Source of the DNA: Heloderma charlesbogerti
Lineage: Eukaryota; Chordata; Lepidosauria; Squamata; Helodermatidae
Reading direction: 5' to 3'
Assembly: GCA_026122225.1 (NCBI GenBank)
Contig: JANEZZ010001949.1
Coordinates: 1,178,001 to 1,242,000, forward strand
Length of the DNA: 64,000 nucleotides
Shown: positions 36,068 to 45,725 of the stretch, piece after piece
Numbering within the stretch: position 1 is the stretch's first letter
Layout: every line of letters begins with the position of its first letter
Translations under genes and position numbers: made by a program
Notes under the pieces: generated by a model
Databases searched by the model: none
Told to the model about the DNA's origin: nothing
Seen by the model: only the letters and a program-made list of their open reading frames with translations

Positions 36068-36148
36068 CATAGAATCATAGAATAGTAGGGTTGGAAGGGG
36101 CCTACAAGGCCATCGAGTCCAACCCCCTGCTCAATGCAGGAATCCAAG

Positions 36149-39031
36149 TTAGAGCATCCCTGACAAATGGCTGTCCAGCCTCATCTTGAATGCCTCCAGT
36201 GTGGGAGAGCCCACCACCTCCCCAGGTAATTGGTTCCATTGTCGTATTGCTCTGACACTCAGGAAGTTTTTCCTGATGTTCAGCCGGAATCTGGCTTCCT
36301 GGAACTTGAGCCCATTATTCTGTGTCCTGCACTCTGGGATGATCAAGAAGAGATCCTGGCCTTCTTCTCTGTGACAACCTTTCAAGTACTTGAAGAGTGC
36401 TATCATATCTCCCCTCAGTCTTCTCTTCTCAAGGCTAAACATGCCCAGTTCTTTCAGTCTCTCTTCATAGGGCTTTGTTTCCAGTCCCCTGATCATCTTT
36501 GTTGCCCTCCTCTGAACCCTCTCCAGTTTGTCTGCATCCTTCTTAAAGTGTGGTGCCCAGAACTGGACACAGTACTCCAGATGAGGCCTAACCAGTGCTG
36601 AGTAAAGGGGAACTAGTACTTCCCGGGATTTGGAAGCGATGCTTCTATGAATGCAGCCCAAAATAGCATTTGCCTTTTTTGCAGCCACATCACATTGTTG
36701 GCTCATATTCAGCTTGTGATCGACAACAATTCCAAGATCCTTCTCGCTCGTAGTGTGGTTGAGCCACGTATCCCCCATCTTGTAACTGTGCATTTGGTTT
36801 CTTTTTCCTAGGTGCAGAACTTGGCATTTGTCCCTATTAAATGCCATTCTGTTGTTTTCTGCCCAGCGCTCCAGTCTATCCAGATCACTTTGAATTTTGT
36901 TTCTGTCTTCCAAAGTATTAGCTATCCCTCCCAATTTTGTGTCATCAGCAAATTTGATCAGCATTCCCTGCACCTCCTCCAAGTCATTAATAAAAATGTT
37001 GAAGAGCACTGGGCCCAGGACTGAGCCCTGCGGTACCCCACTCGTTACCTCTCCCCAGCTTGAGAAGGTCCCATTGATAAGCACTCTTTGAGTCCGATTC
37101 TGTAGCCAACTGTGGATCCACCGGATCGTTGTTTCATCTAGCCCACTTCGAGCTAGTTTGCTCATCAGGATATCATGGGGCACTTTGTCGAAACCTTTGC
37201 TGAAGTCGAGGTATATGATGTCTACAGCATTCCCATGGTCTACAAGGGAGGTTACTTGATCAAAAAATGAGATCAGATTTGTCTGGCAGGACTTGTTTTT
37301 GACAAATCCATGTTGACTTCGAGTAATCACGGCATTGTTGTCAAGGTGCTCCCAGATGGATTGCTTTATGATCTGCTCCAGAATTTTCCCAGGGATTGAT
37401 GTCAGACTGACTGGTCTGTAGTTCCCAGGTTCCTCCTTTTTACCCTTTTTGAAGATAGGGACAACGTTAGCCCTCCTCCAGTCATCTGGCATTTCCCCCG
37501 TCCTCCATGATTTCTCAAAGAGAATAGACAGCGGTTCTGAGAGTTCTTCTGCCAGTTCCTTTATGACTCTAGGATGCAGTTCATCTGGCCCTGGAGATTT
37601 GAACTCATTCAAAGTAATGAGGTGTTCCTTGACCATATGCCTGTCGATCTCAAGCTGCAATCCTGCCCCTTCAGCCTGTACTTTGCCTTTGCCAGGGGGG
37701 TCATAGACCCTCTTTTGGGAGAAGACTGAGCCAAAGTAGGAACTGAGCACCTCTGCCTTTTCTTTGTCATCTGTTATCATTTTTCCATCCTTATTTAATA
37801 GCTGAACCACCATTTCTTTCCTCTGCCTTTTACTATGCACATAGCTGAAGAAAGCCTTTTTGTTGTTTTTAACATCCCTTGCTAACCTCAGCTCATTCTC
37901 AGCTTTAGCCTTCCTGACGCCATCCCTGCAATTCTGTGCTATCTGCCTGTACTCTTCCTTTGTTACTTGGCCTTCTTTCCACTTCCTATATGTGTCCTTT
38001 TTTGTTTTCAGGTCATCCCTAAGCTTTTTGTGAAGCCACATTGGCTTCTTCTGTTGTCTTCCACCTTTTCTTCTTGTTGGAATTATTTGTGATTGTGCCT
38101 TGAGAATTTCCTTTTTTAAAAGCTCCCACCCATCTTGGACTCCTTTTCTCGCTAGCATCGCTTGCCATAGGACCTTACTGATCATTGTTCTGAGTTTATG
38201 AAAATCAGCTTTCCTAAAATCCAGGGTACGCATTTGACTACACTCGGCTTTTGCTTCCCTTAGAACCAAAAACTCAAGTACAACATGGTCGCTTTCCCCC
38301 AGAGTTCCTGTAACTGCTACTTTATCCACTAAGTCATCTCTGTTGGTTAGGATCAAGTCAAGGATAGCCGATCCTCTAGTTCCTTCCTCTGCTTTCTGTA
38401 GGAGGAAGTTATCCACCACACAAGTCAGGAATTTCCTGGAGGGGCCATGTTTTGCAGAATTTGTCTCCCAACAAATATCGGGGAAATTGAAGTCCCCCAT
38501 TACTACTACATCATGCTTCCTTAAAACACTGGCTATTTGCTCTTCAAAAGTTTCATCCTTGTCTTCTCCTTGATTGGGTGGCCGGTAGTAGACTCCGACC
38601 ACCAGGTTCCTTTTATTCTTTGCTCCATTTATTTCAACCCAGATGCTCTCGATGGGGCTACCAAGCTCATCCTCCTGTATTTCTGTGCAGAGATATGTAT
38701 TTTTCACATACAGTGCAACCCCACCTCCCTTTCTGTTCCTCCTGTTCTTTTTGAACAAGTTATATCCTTCAATTGCTGTATTCCAGTCATGAGAGTCATC
38801 CCACCAAGTCTCAGTTATTCCTATCAGGTCATAATTTCCCTCTTGTATTAAGAGTTCAAGTTCGTTCTGTTTGTTTCCCATACTCTGGGCATTAGTATAT
38901 AGACATCGAAGACCATGTGCTTCATAGTCTGGCTTTCTTCCTACATGTGTCTGAAGACTATTATTGGGCGCTATCAGAGCTGTTCTCTCCATTGCAGTGC
39001 ATGCGCCTATGTCCATTGTTACCCCCAACAT
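36149..39031 (-). CDS. CR1 ORF2: endonuclease / reverse transcriptase, intact
   Basis: An uninterrupted frame of 960 codons, the expected length for CR1 ORF2. Residues about 41-260 are an apurinic-type endonuclease: LRCLYTNAQSMGNKQNELEL, ITETWWDDS, GDFNFPDICWE (about 179) and SDHVVLEF (about 247). Residues about 470-760 are the reverse transcriptase: NYRPVSLTSIPGKILEQIIK, YLDFSKGFDKVPHDI, GVPQGSVLGPVLFNIFINDL and the catalytic FADD at about 694-697. The C-terminal part includes VRPHLEYCVQFWAPHFKKD and KLERVQRRATKMIRGLETK. All key residues are present. Synthesis would produce target-primed reverse transcription machinery in the nucleus. The start ATG at 39031 is the first in frame, 23 bp after the ORF1 stop. 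Intactness suggests recent insertion. Confidence 0.95.
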   Translation of the reverse strand: MLGVTMDIGACTAMERTALIAPNNSLQTHVGRKPDYEAHGLRCLYTNAQSMGNKQNELELLIQEGNYDLIGITETWWDDSHDWNTAIEGYNLFKKNRRNRKGGGVALYVKNTYLCTEIQEDELGSPIESIWVEINGAKNKRNLVVGVYYRPPNQGEDKDETFEEQIASVLRKHDVVVMGDFNFPDICWETNSAKHGPSRKFLTCVVDNFLLQKAEEGTRGSAILDLILTNRDDLVDKVAVTGTLGESDHVVLEFLVLREAKAECSQMRTLDFRKADFHKLRTMISKVLWQAMLARKGVQDGWELLKKEILKAQSQIIPTRRKGGRQQKKPMWLHKKLRDDLKTKKDTYRKWKEGQVTKEEYRQIAQNCRDGVRKAKAENELRLARDVKNNKKAFFSYVHSKRQRKEMVVQLLNKDGKMITDDKEKAEVLSSYFGSVFSQKRVYDPPGKGKVQAEGAGLQLEIDRHMVKEHLITLNEFKSPGPDELHPRVIKELAEELSEPLSILFEKSWRTGEMPDDWRRANVVPIFKKGKKEEPGNYRPVSLTSIPGKILEQIIKQSIWEHLDNNAVITRSQHGFVKNKSCQTNLISFFDQVTSLVDHGNAVDIIYLDFSKGFDKVPHDILMSKLARSGLDETTIRWIHSWLQNRTQRVLINGTFSSWGEVTSGVPQGSVLGPVLFNIFINDLEEVQGMLIKFADDTKLGGIANTLEDRNKIQSDLDRLERWAENNRMAFNRDKCQVLHLGKRNQMHSYKMGDTWLNHTTSEKDLGIVVDHKLNMSQQCDVAAKKANAILGCIHRSIASKSREVLVPLYSALVRPHLEYCVQFWAPHFKKDADKLERVQRRATKMIRGLETKPYEERLKELGMFSLEKRRLRGDMIALFKYLKGCHREEGQDLFLIIPECRTQNNGLKFQEARFRLNIRKNFLSVRAIRQWNQLPGEVVGSPTLEAFKMRLDSHLSGML

Positions 39032-39054
39032 TACATCTCCCTTCCCCGTAGAAT

Positions 39055-39822
39055 TCAGTTTAAAGCCCTCCTGATGAAGTTCTTCATGCTGTGGCCAAAC
39101 GCATTCTTCCCAGCCTTTGTGAGGTGCAACCCATCCCTAGCCAACAGCCCATCTTCCAGGAAGTATAGCCCGTGGTCCCAGAATCCAAATCTCTCTCGTC
39201 GGCACCACCTTCGTAGCCAGTCATTCACCTGGAGTATTTTTCGTTCCCTTTCTATCCCTCTTCTAACTACTGGAAGGATGGACGAGAAAACTATCTGGGC
39301 CCCAAAGTTCTTGAGTTTCCTTCCCAAAGCTTCAAAGTCTGACGTGATCTCTTCGTAACTCCGCTTGGCAGTATCATTTGTTCCCACATGGATGAGAAGA
39401 AAGGGATACCTGTCAGTGGGCTTTATGAGTGCAGGCAACCTTTCAGTCACGTCTCTAATCTGTCCTCCTGGGAGACAACATACCTGGCGAGTCCATGGGT
39501 CTTCGCGACATACTTGGGTCTTGATCCCACGCAGCAAGGAGTCTCCCACTACTACCACTCTTCTCTTCTTCTTCTTGTAGGCCTGGGTTTCATCGCCTCT
39601 GTTTGACTGACCTTTAGCCTCTTGCTCACTCTCATGCAGGTTCCCCTGTGATTCTTCCTCTGCAGGCTGTCCTCCAGTCTCATCCGCAAGTACCTGGAAT
39701 CGGTTCCACAGCTCCACTGCTTCCACTGGTGCAGAGTGGCGTCTAGTTCTTCTTCTCCTAACTGTCACCGTTTTCCAAGGAGTATCCTCTATTCCATTTT
39801 TCTTCACCTCAGCATTTCCCAC
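39055..39822 (-). CDS. CR1 ORF1 with SGNH esterase domain, N-terminally truncated
   Basis: An open frame of 255 codons. Residues 88-240 carry the three SGNH-hydrolase blocks: GDSLLRG (Ser95), HVGTNDT (Gly147, Asn149) and DGLHLTKAGKN (Asp230, His233). The putative Ser-Asp-His catalytic set is therefore complete. CR1 ORF1 proteins of this type combine nucleic-acid binding with an esterase domain. The upstream coiled-coil region seen in the copy at 16365-16793 is lost, because the element is 5'-truncated at about 39848. The first in-frame ATG at 39822 is taken as start, but it is not the original initiator. The ORF2 start follows closely. Confidence 0.85.
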   Translation of the reverse strand: MGNAEVKKNGIEDTPWKTVTVRRRRTRRHSAPVEAVELWNRFQVLADETGGQPAEEESQGNLHESEQEAKGQSNRGDETQAYKKKKRRVVVVGDSLLRGIKTQVCREDPWTRQVCCLPGGQIRDVTERLPALIKPTDRYPFLLIHVGTNDTAKRSYEEITSDFEALGRKLKNFGAQIVFSSILPVVRRGIERERKILQVNDWLRRWCRRERFGFWDHGLYFLEDGLLARDGLHLTKAGKNAFGHSMKNFIRRALN

Positions 39823-39848
39823 TGCCTCATCTTGCTGTTGCTCTTCAT

Positions 39849-40870
39849 ATCTAACTGATCTGTGGGTCTTCCCTATTCTCTTTAGTCTGGTTCTAAATTG
39901 TGCAATAAGAAGTTCGTGATCTGAACTACAGCCAGCTCCAGGTCTTGTTTTTACCGACTGTATAGATGTCTGCCACCTTTGGCTACAAAGGATGTAGTCA
40001 GTCTGATTTCGGTGTCGACCGTCTGGTGAAGTCCATGTATAAAGTCATCTTTTAGGTTGTTGGAAGAGAGTGTTTGTTATGCACAGTGAGTTGTCTTGGC
40101 AAAATTCTATCAGCCTATGTCCCGCTTCATTTTGTTCTCCCAGACCATGCTTGCCTGTAATTCCAGGTGTCGTTTGACTACCCACCTTAGCATTCCAGTC
40201 TCCTGTAATGAAAATAACATCTCTTTTTGGCGTATTATCCAGTAGGTGCTGCAGATCCTCATAGAACTGATCTACTTCTGCTTCTTCAGCATCTGTGGTT
40301 GGGGCGTATATTTGGATCACTGTGATGTTAAATGGCTTGCCCTGAATTTGAATTGAGATCATTCTATCATTTTTTGGATTGTATCCAAGCACTGCTTTAG
40401 CCACTTTATTATTAATTATGAAGGCTACTCCATTTCTTCTGTGGTCCTGTTGTCCACTGTAGTAGATCTGGTGGTCATCTGATGTGAAGTGGCCCATTCC
40501 AGTCCATTTCAGTTCACTGACACCCAAAATGTCTATATTTAATCTTGATATCTCCCCAATAACCACATCCAATTTGCCCTGGCTCATAGCTCTTACATTC
40601 CAGGTTCATATGGTGTGTTGATCTTTAGAACATCGGATTCGTCATTCACCACCAGCACCGTCAGCCGCTAGCCATCCTTTTGGCTTTGAGTTAGCTGCAT
40701 CATCACATCTGGGGCTAGTTGAACTTATCCTCTGTTCCTCCTCAGTAGCATTTTGACCATCTTCCAACCTGGGAGTCCCATCTTCCGATGGTATACCGAC
40801 ATATCTCTGGTTCTAGTCCTGATGTATGAAAGAATCTTACAGTCGATAGGTTCACTGATTGTCAGTAAGT
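39849..40870 (-). mobile_element. RTE-type LINE, 5' half (endonuclease), split from 34010-36067
   Basis: This continues the RTE interrupted by CR1. The endonuclease frame at 40045-40587 starts MSQGKLDVVIGEISRLNIDI and includes LGVSELKWTGMGHFTSDDHQ, GVAFIINNKVAKAV, IYAPTTDAEE, ITGDWNAKVGSQ and GKHGLGEQNEAGHRLIEFCQ. It stops at TGA (40045-40047), again in a position consistent with CGA decay. Downstream coding sequence (39860-40040) resembles the LYTWTSPDG and RNQTDYIL region. The untranslated 5' part runs to about 40870; that end is approximate. Confidence 0.85.
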
Positions 40871-41104
40871 TCAGGGCAGACCAAACAAAGTACCAGGATT
40901 GCAAACTATGGTTTGATCCTCATATATAAACCAGGATTGTAGGGAGTGCTTAAATGGGCTTCTTAGTTTGGACATTGTGGGAAAGTGTAATTTAACAAAC
41001 CAAGAAGTCTCTCAATTAGGGCACATGCAAGGCAGAGGGAAGGGAAGAGGTCGCGGCTCCTTCTCCTCCCAGCCCAACCCATGCAAGCAGGGGAAAGGTG
41101 CCTG

Positions 41105-41447
41105 TCCATTGGGCAGTGGCCATGGCTGAGTGACACAAGCATGTGCATTGCATGAAGAAGGTCACAGGGTCAGTCCCTGGTATCCACAGGTAGGGTTGGA
41201 AAGGGCTCCTGTCTGAGACCCTGGAGAGTTGCTGCCAGTCTGTGTAGACCAGGTATCGGGAACGTGTGGCTATCCAGATGCTATTGGACTGCAAGTGCCA
41301 TCATCTCTCACGGCTGGCAATGATGGTTAGGGGTGGTGGGAGTTCCAGTCCAATAACACCTGGAGAGCCACACCATCCCTACCCCAGGAATAGACAATAC
41401 TAAGCAAGATGGACCAAAGGTATAACTTGGTATAAAACAGCTTCTTA
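41105..41447 (+). mobile_element. tRNA-headed SINE interrupted by a MITE
   Basis: The head CATGGCTGAGTGACACAAGC and B box GGTCAGTCCCTGGTATCC lead to CTGAGACCCTGGAGAGTTGC and GTGTAGAC at 41249. The sequence resumes after the MITE with AATACTAAGCAAGATGGACC at 41396, as expected from the other copies, which read through (TGACAATACTGGGCTAGG at 25738). Confidence 0.82.
41250..41387. mobile_element. hAT-type MITE inserted in a SINE, 138 bp
   Basis: The ends CAGGTATCGGGAACGTGTGG and CCACACCATCCCTACCCC are inverted. Flanks GTGTAGAC (41242-41249) and GAATAGAC (41388-41395) are the duplicated SINE target. The inner arms (TCCAGATGCTATTGGACT and AGTCCAATAACACCTGGA) fold back, so it resembles family P. 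Confidence 0.85.
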
Positions 41448-42040
41448 AGAGCATGAGAAAAACCATACTGGATCAGACCAGAGGCCTCTCTAGTCCAGCA
41501 TTCTGTTCCCACAGCGGCTTACCAGCTGCCTGTAGGAAGCTCACAAGTAGGACATGAGTGCAATAGCACCCTCCCACTCACGTTCTTCAGCAACTGGCAT
41601 ATAGAGACATACTGCCTCTGTTACTGGAGTTGGTATATAGCCATCATGACTAGTACCCATTGGTATCCTACATGAATTTGTCTAATCCTCTTCTAAAACT
41701 ATCCAAGTTTGCGGCTATCATTAGATCTTGTCATAGAAAATTCCATAATAATGCGCTGTGTGAAGAAATACTTTTATCTGTCGTGAATCTCCCACCATTC
41801 AGCATCATGGGATGACTCCAGGTTCTAGTATTCTCCTCACCAGGCATACTTTTTGTTCACCTCTATCATGCCCCCGCCCCCCATACTCATATTTTTTCAA
41901 AGGCAAACAGTCCCGGACATAACCTTTCCTCACAGGAAAATTTATCCAGTACTTTAATCATTTTGGTTGCCCTTCTCTACACTTTCTCCATTTTTACAAT
42001 ATCCTTTTCGAGGCACAGTGACCAGAACTGTACTGTGTAT
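41448..42040 (-). mobile_element. CR1/L2-like LINE 3' fragment
   Basis: Starts AAGAGCATGAGAAAAACCATAC then GGATCAGACCAGAGGCC and is homologous to 24008-24339, but longer. Decayed coding text for the pol C-terminus is on the reverse strand. Confidence 0.65.
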
Positions 42041-43330
42041 TTATTATTTTCGTTATTAGAGTGTTTTTATCCTGCTCCTCAGTCAAACGGGCTCCCAGAG
42101 CAGCTTACAAATAATCAGTAAAAGAAGATAGGTCTTGCCCGCAGGTTTGCAATATAAAAAGACACGACACACAAGGAAAAACTGTTGCAGCTTCTTTAAC
42201 AGCGTCCCTCCCGCTCCTCCACGGAAGTAGCGCTCCTCATCTCTCTCCTGCTCTCCACAGCTCAGCGCGGTGGCGCGATTGCTCCCGCTACTACCACACT
42301 GCCTCCTGGCTGTCAGGACACTTCCCTATCCCCAGCAGCCTCACTGGCCCGACTGAGCATGTGCGACAATCACGCATACGCAGAACATCCCCTGCCTGGA
42401 AAAGGCGGGAGAGCCTTTTCTGGAAGGGTGACTGGTGGAACCGATTCCCCAAAAGTTGTTTCAGTGAGATGGCTGCTCAAGCCACAAGCCAGTGAAAAGA
42501 AGGGCCCACCCCCATCCTTTCATGGCCTAGAGGGGTGAGCCCTGCCCCTCTTCTGAGCAGCTGCAGTAGCAGTGAAATAGCCAGCCTAGACTCAGTTGTG
42601 GCCACCTGTGAAGAAGGAGGCAACAGCTCTGAGTGTCCACCGGCTTTATTTGTTCTTTGCTTTGTTTGCTAATTTGCTAGCAATATTTTTCGAAAGAAGG
42701 GGTGGGGGGAGAGGGAGAGGGAACCGGCTGGCCAGTCCAGCAGTTGCAGCTGTCTTTAGCCAGCAATCTGGTATAACTGGTACGTTGGCACTTTACTTAT
42801 TTGTGGGGTGCCCATAAATTAATTTGTGATTAATTGATTAAAAGTAATTAAAAACACACACATCTACAATAACCCATGTTTCTCAGCCAGCCAGATTCAT
42901 TTAAAAAAAATAAAATAAGGCCAAACTGAATTTTTAAAGGGTATTTTTTTTCACAGTGGCCACATTAATTAATTCATTTTCTTAAAAAACAAACAAACAT
43001 TTGATTGTGTGTATTTTTTTTTAAGCATTTGTGTGTGTGCCAGTGTGTTGGGCAGCCAGCCACATTTCTCTTTGCTTTGCATTACTGTTTTGTTCTCTGT
43101 TGGGCAGCCACATTACTAACCTATCTTAAAAACAACTTTTGTCTCTTTCTGGACTACATTAATTTATCTTTAACAAAATGATTTGTGTGTCTCTCTCTTT
43201 GGACCACATTAATTTATCTTTTTAAAAGGATTTGTTATTAATTTACTGTCTTTTAAAAAGCTTTTTATTCTCTCTTTGTGGCTGTGGTTTGCCAAATTTC
43301 ATGTCTATAAAAAAATCCTGTGACAAATTT
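42041..43330. other. Intergenic with a small GC-rich patch
   Basis: 42041-42130 looks like an inverted LINE 3' tail (TATTTATTATTTTCGTTATT then CTCCCAGAGCAGCTTACAA). 42185-42380 is GC-rich with about ten CpGs and could be promoter-like or part of a repeat. No exon is visible next to it. The rest is AT-rich and unrecognised. Confidence 0.35.
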
Positions 43331-43331
43331 C

Positions 43332-43620
43332 ATAGAATCCTAGAATAGTAGGGTTGGAAGGGGCCTATAAGACCATAGAGTCCAGCCCCCTGCTCAATGC
43401 AGGAATCCTAGTCAGAGCATCCCTGACAGATGGCTGTCCAGCTTCATCTTGAATGCCTCCAGTCTGGGAGAGCCCACCACCTCCCCAGGTAATTGGTTCC
43501 ACTGTCGTATTGCTCTAACAATCAAGAAGCTTTTCCTGATGCTCAGCGGAATCTGGCTTCCTGTAACTTGAGCCCATTATTCTGTGACCTGCACTCTGGG
43601 AAGACCTCATGTCTTTCAGA
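43332..43620 (-). mobile_element. CR1 3' end fragment
   Basis: CATAGAATCCTAGAATAGTAGG followed by the same 3' coding and UTR sequence as at 13769 and 36068. 5'-truncated at about 43620. Confidence 0.9.
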
Positions 43621-43892
43621 AATCCTGTGCTGAAGATGGCTGGCTAGTTGGCATATATATGGTAGATGGCTAGCATATATATATGCTAGTATATATGCAT
43701 AAACTGGACTTTTGTATTGCGCTATTTCTCACCACTGTTACTTCTGAGTAGCCACACAGGTTAGGGGGATGGTTTGAGGTGGATATGCAAAGGAGTGGAT
43801 GTTTTGATGTTCTGAGAACTTGTTACTATGTTCCAAGGGCTAATTTTTTGTGTGACTCTGAGGATATTACTAATTGTTGTTGTTCAAGATGA

Positions 43893-44140
43893 TGTGTGGC
43901 TGTGTGGATTCCCCCCTTTCACTCACAATCTTAAAGTCACTTGATTCTCTGTGCAATGGGAGTTGCTGCTGGAACAGGAGAATGTGGGTCTAAAGAAGTG
44001 CTTTTGTGTGGGCTTTGCTGCAGGATTCTCCCCCCCCCCTCATGATTTCAAAGACAGGTGATTCAGTCTCCTTCTCTATGCAATGTGGGTTGTTGCTGGG
44101 GGAAAAAGGCTCCATAGGAGTGCTTTTGTGTGGATTAGTA
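43893..44140. repeat. Tandem units of a ~120-bp repeat (also 45595-45725 and 49201-49310)
   Basis: Units share TGTGGCTGTGTGGATTCCCC, AATCTTAAAGTCACTTGATT, CAATGGGAGTTGCTGCTGG and GCTTTTGTGTGG. Two units are here. A further unit at 45595-49310 is split by the Vingi insertion. The original array was probably longer and has been broken up by insertions. Confidence 0.65.
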
Positions 44141-44589
44141 TTACTATTGTTGTTGCTGCTGTTACAACATGCAAAAGGATGGATTTCGAATGCTCTGAGA
44201 ACTTACTGCTTTGTCTGACTAAAACTTATGTCAGCACTGCAAAGTAGTCCACGGTTCGTATACTACATTTCTGGGAGGAAGAGTAGCATATGACATCACT
44301 GCAGTGTATGTTGTTATCTGGTCTGCTAGTTGTTATCTAGTTGTTTCTATCAACTCAGAGTTGCTATCTAATCAGAGTTGTTATCTAGTCTGCTAGTGGG
44401 TTGGGATGAGGGGTTTGTTTTGTTTTAAGGGAAATGGAGTTAGGGGGCGGGCTGAGAAGCATTTAATGAAAAGAAAGATACTTTCCTTTAGACCCACATT
44501 CCTTCATTAAATACTTTCTGCATATAATTTCCTTCTGACTTCACTGTTTACAATCCCCCCCCCATTATGTACTGTATAAAAACTTGAAA

Positions 44590-44700
44590 CTCCCCCCAAA
44601 CTCCATGCATCTCACGAAGTGGGCTATAGTCCACAAAACCTTACGCCAGAATAACTTTGTCAGTCTTTAAGGTGCCACAACATTCTTCCTTGTTTTTGCT
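44590..44700. repeat. Unclassified interspersed repeat end
   Basis: Contains ATGCATCTCACGAAGTGGGC, TATAGTCCACAAAACCTTA and CTTTAAGGTGCCACAACATT, motifs common in reptile and other vertebrate interspersed repeats. I cannot name the family with confidence. Confidence 0.4.
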
Positions 44701-44835
44701 GTTAATGAAGTTTCTTTGAGTTGACGTTCATGCAGAAGATGGAGGTATATGCCTCCCCAGACAGCAAAATATCCCAGGCCAGCACTGGCTATGTATGTTT
44801 GTGTTCTGTTTGGCTACTGTGACTAAATGAGTCAA

Positions 44836-45178
44836 AGACCTGGTTCACATCATCACCACAGCCCACCGTAGCTTATTTAAGCCACAATGGGTTGCAGTGT
44901 CCATAGACGCTGTATTGCTGATTCCCACCCCCAGCCACGGCTTCTTGTGTCATGTGAAGCCAATGAGGGTGGCTTGTTAGGTTGGTTAACAAACCACCCC
45001 ACAACTCTACAACAGGCCATGGGTTCTGGGTGGTTTGTTAACTACCCCAACAAGCCTCCCTTGCTGGGTTTGGTCGTCACGACAACCCACACCCAGTGAG
45101 GGTAATTATGGAAATCAGCCAGCGTGCGATTGGCATATGAGGGGGTGGATAACCATCATGTCACGCGAACTGGGCCAG
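44836..45178. mobile_element. MITE, 343 bp, with 8-bp target duplication
   Basis: Starts AGACCTGGTTCACATCATC and ends CATGTCACGCGAACTGGGCCAG, imperfect inverted repeats. Flanks TGAGTCAA (44828-44835) and TGAGTCAG (45179-45186) match at 7 of 8. An internal pair (GGTTGGTTAACAAACCACCC and GGGTGGTTTGTTAACTACCC) folds back. Unlike the other MITEs its duplication lacks a central TA, so it is a different family. Confidence 0.7.
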
Positions 45179-45725
45179 TGAGTCAGTCTGTGTCTCTTTC
45201 TTGAGTGAGTGTATGCATGAGGGAGAGAATGCTTTGGTGTGTGCTTATGTTTTCTGTGTTTGTGTGCTGCAATGGGGAAGCTTCTGTTTGTGTTTAGGTT
45301 CTTTACCATGGAAGAGATATTAGTCTTTTGCTTCCAGGAAAGTATGGAAGATGATTTCCACTAAAACATGTAACGAAAATTGGTTTTGCATTATTATTGT
45401 AGATTGCAGACTGTGTGTGTGTGTGAGTGTGTCTGCGCAAATCCTGTGTGTGAGTTCTGTATTGGGGTCAGAGCAGGAAGCCCAGTGCAGACGGCTAGTG
45501 CTGGGGCCCATCATGGCCTTGATCAAGCCCTGGCTGCATGGCTCTGAGATATCATAACAGGATATCATGGTAAAATAGTAGCAGCAGCAGCACCAGATTC
45601 CGTGTGGTTGTGTGAATTCTCTGCCCTCCCACACACCCACTTTAAGATCAGGCACTCGTGAGCTTAACATCACTTGATTGTCTGTAGAATGGGACTTGCT
45701 GCTGCAACAGGAGAATGGGGGTCCA

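Larger units (their letters stand above)
36068..39848 (-). mobile_element. CR1 LINE, nearly complete, inserted into the RTE element
   Basis: The minus-strand 3' end at 36068 has the CR1 terminal ATTCTATGATTCTATG motif in reverse. The element holds ORF1 (5'-truncated) and a fully open ORF2. Both flanks are RTE sequence that lines up across the gap with the uninterrupted RTE copy at 1640-1760. The bases TCAT occur at both junctions, so any target duplication is at most about 4 bp, as is normal for CR1. Confidence 0.95.

Noticed and set aside
42185..42380. CpG island / promoter of a downstream gene
   Set aside because: Too short, flanked by repeat text, and no exon or conserved frame next to it.
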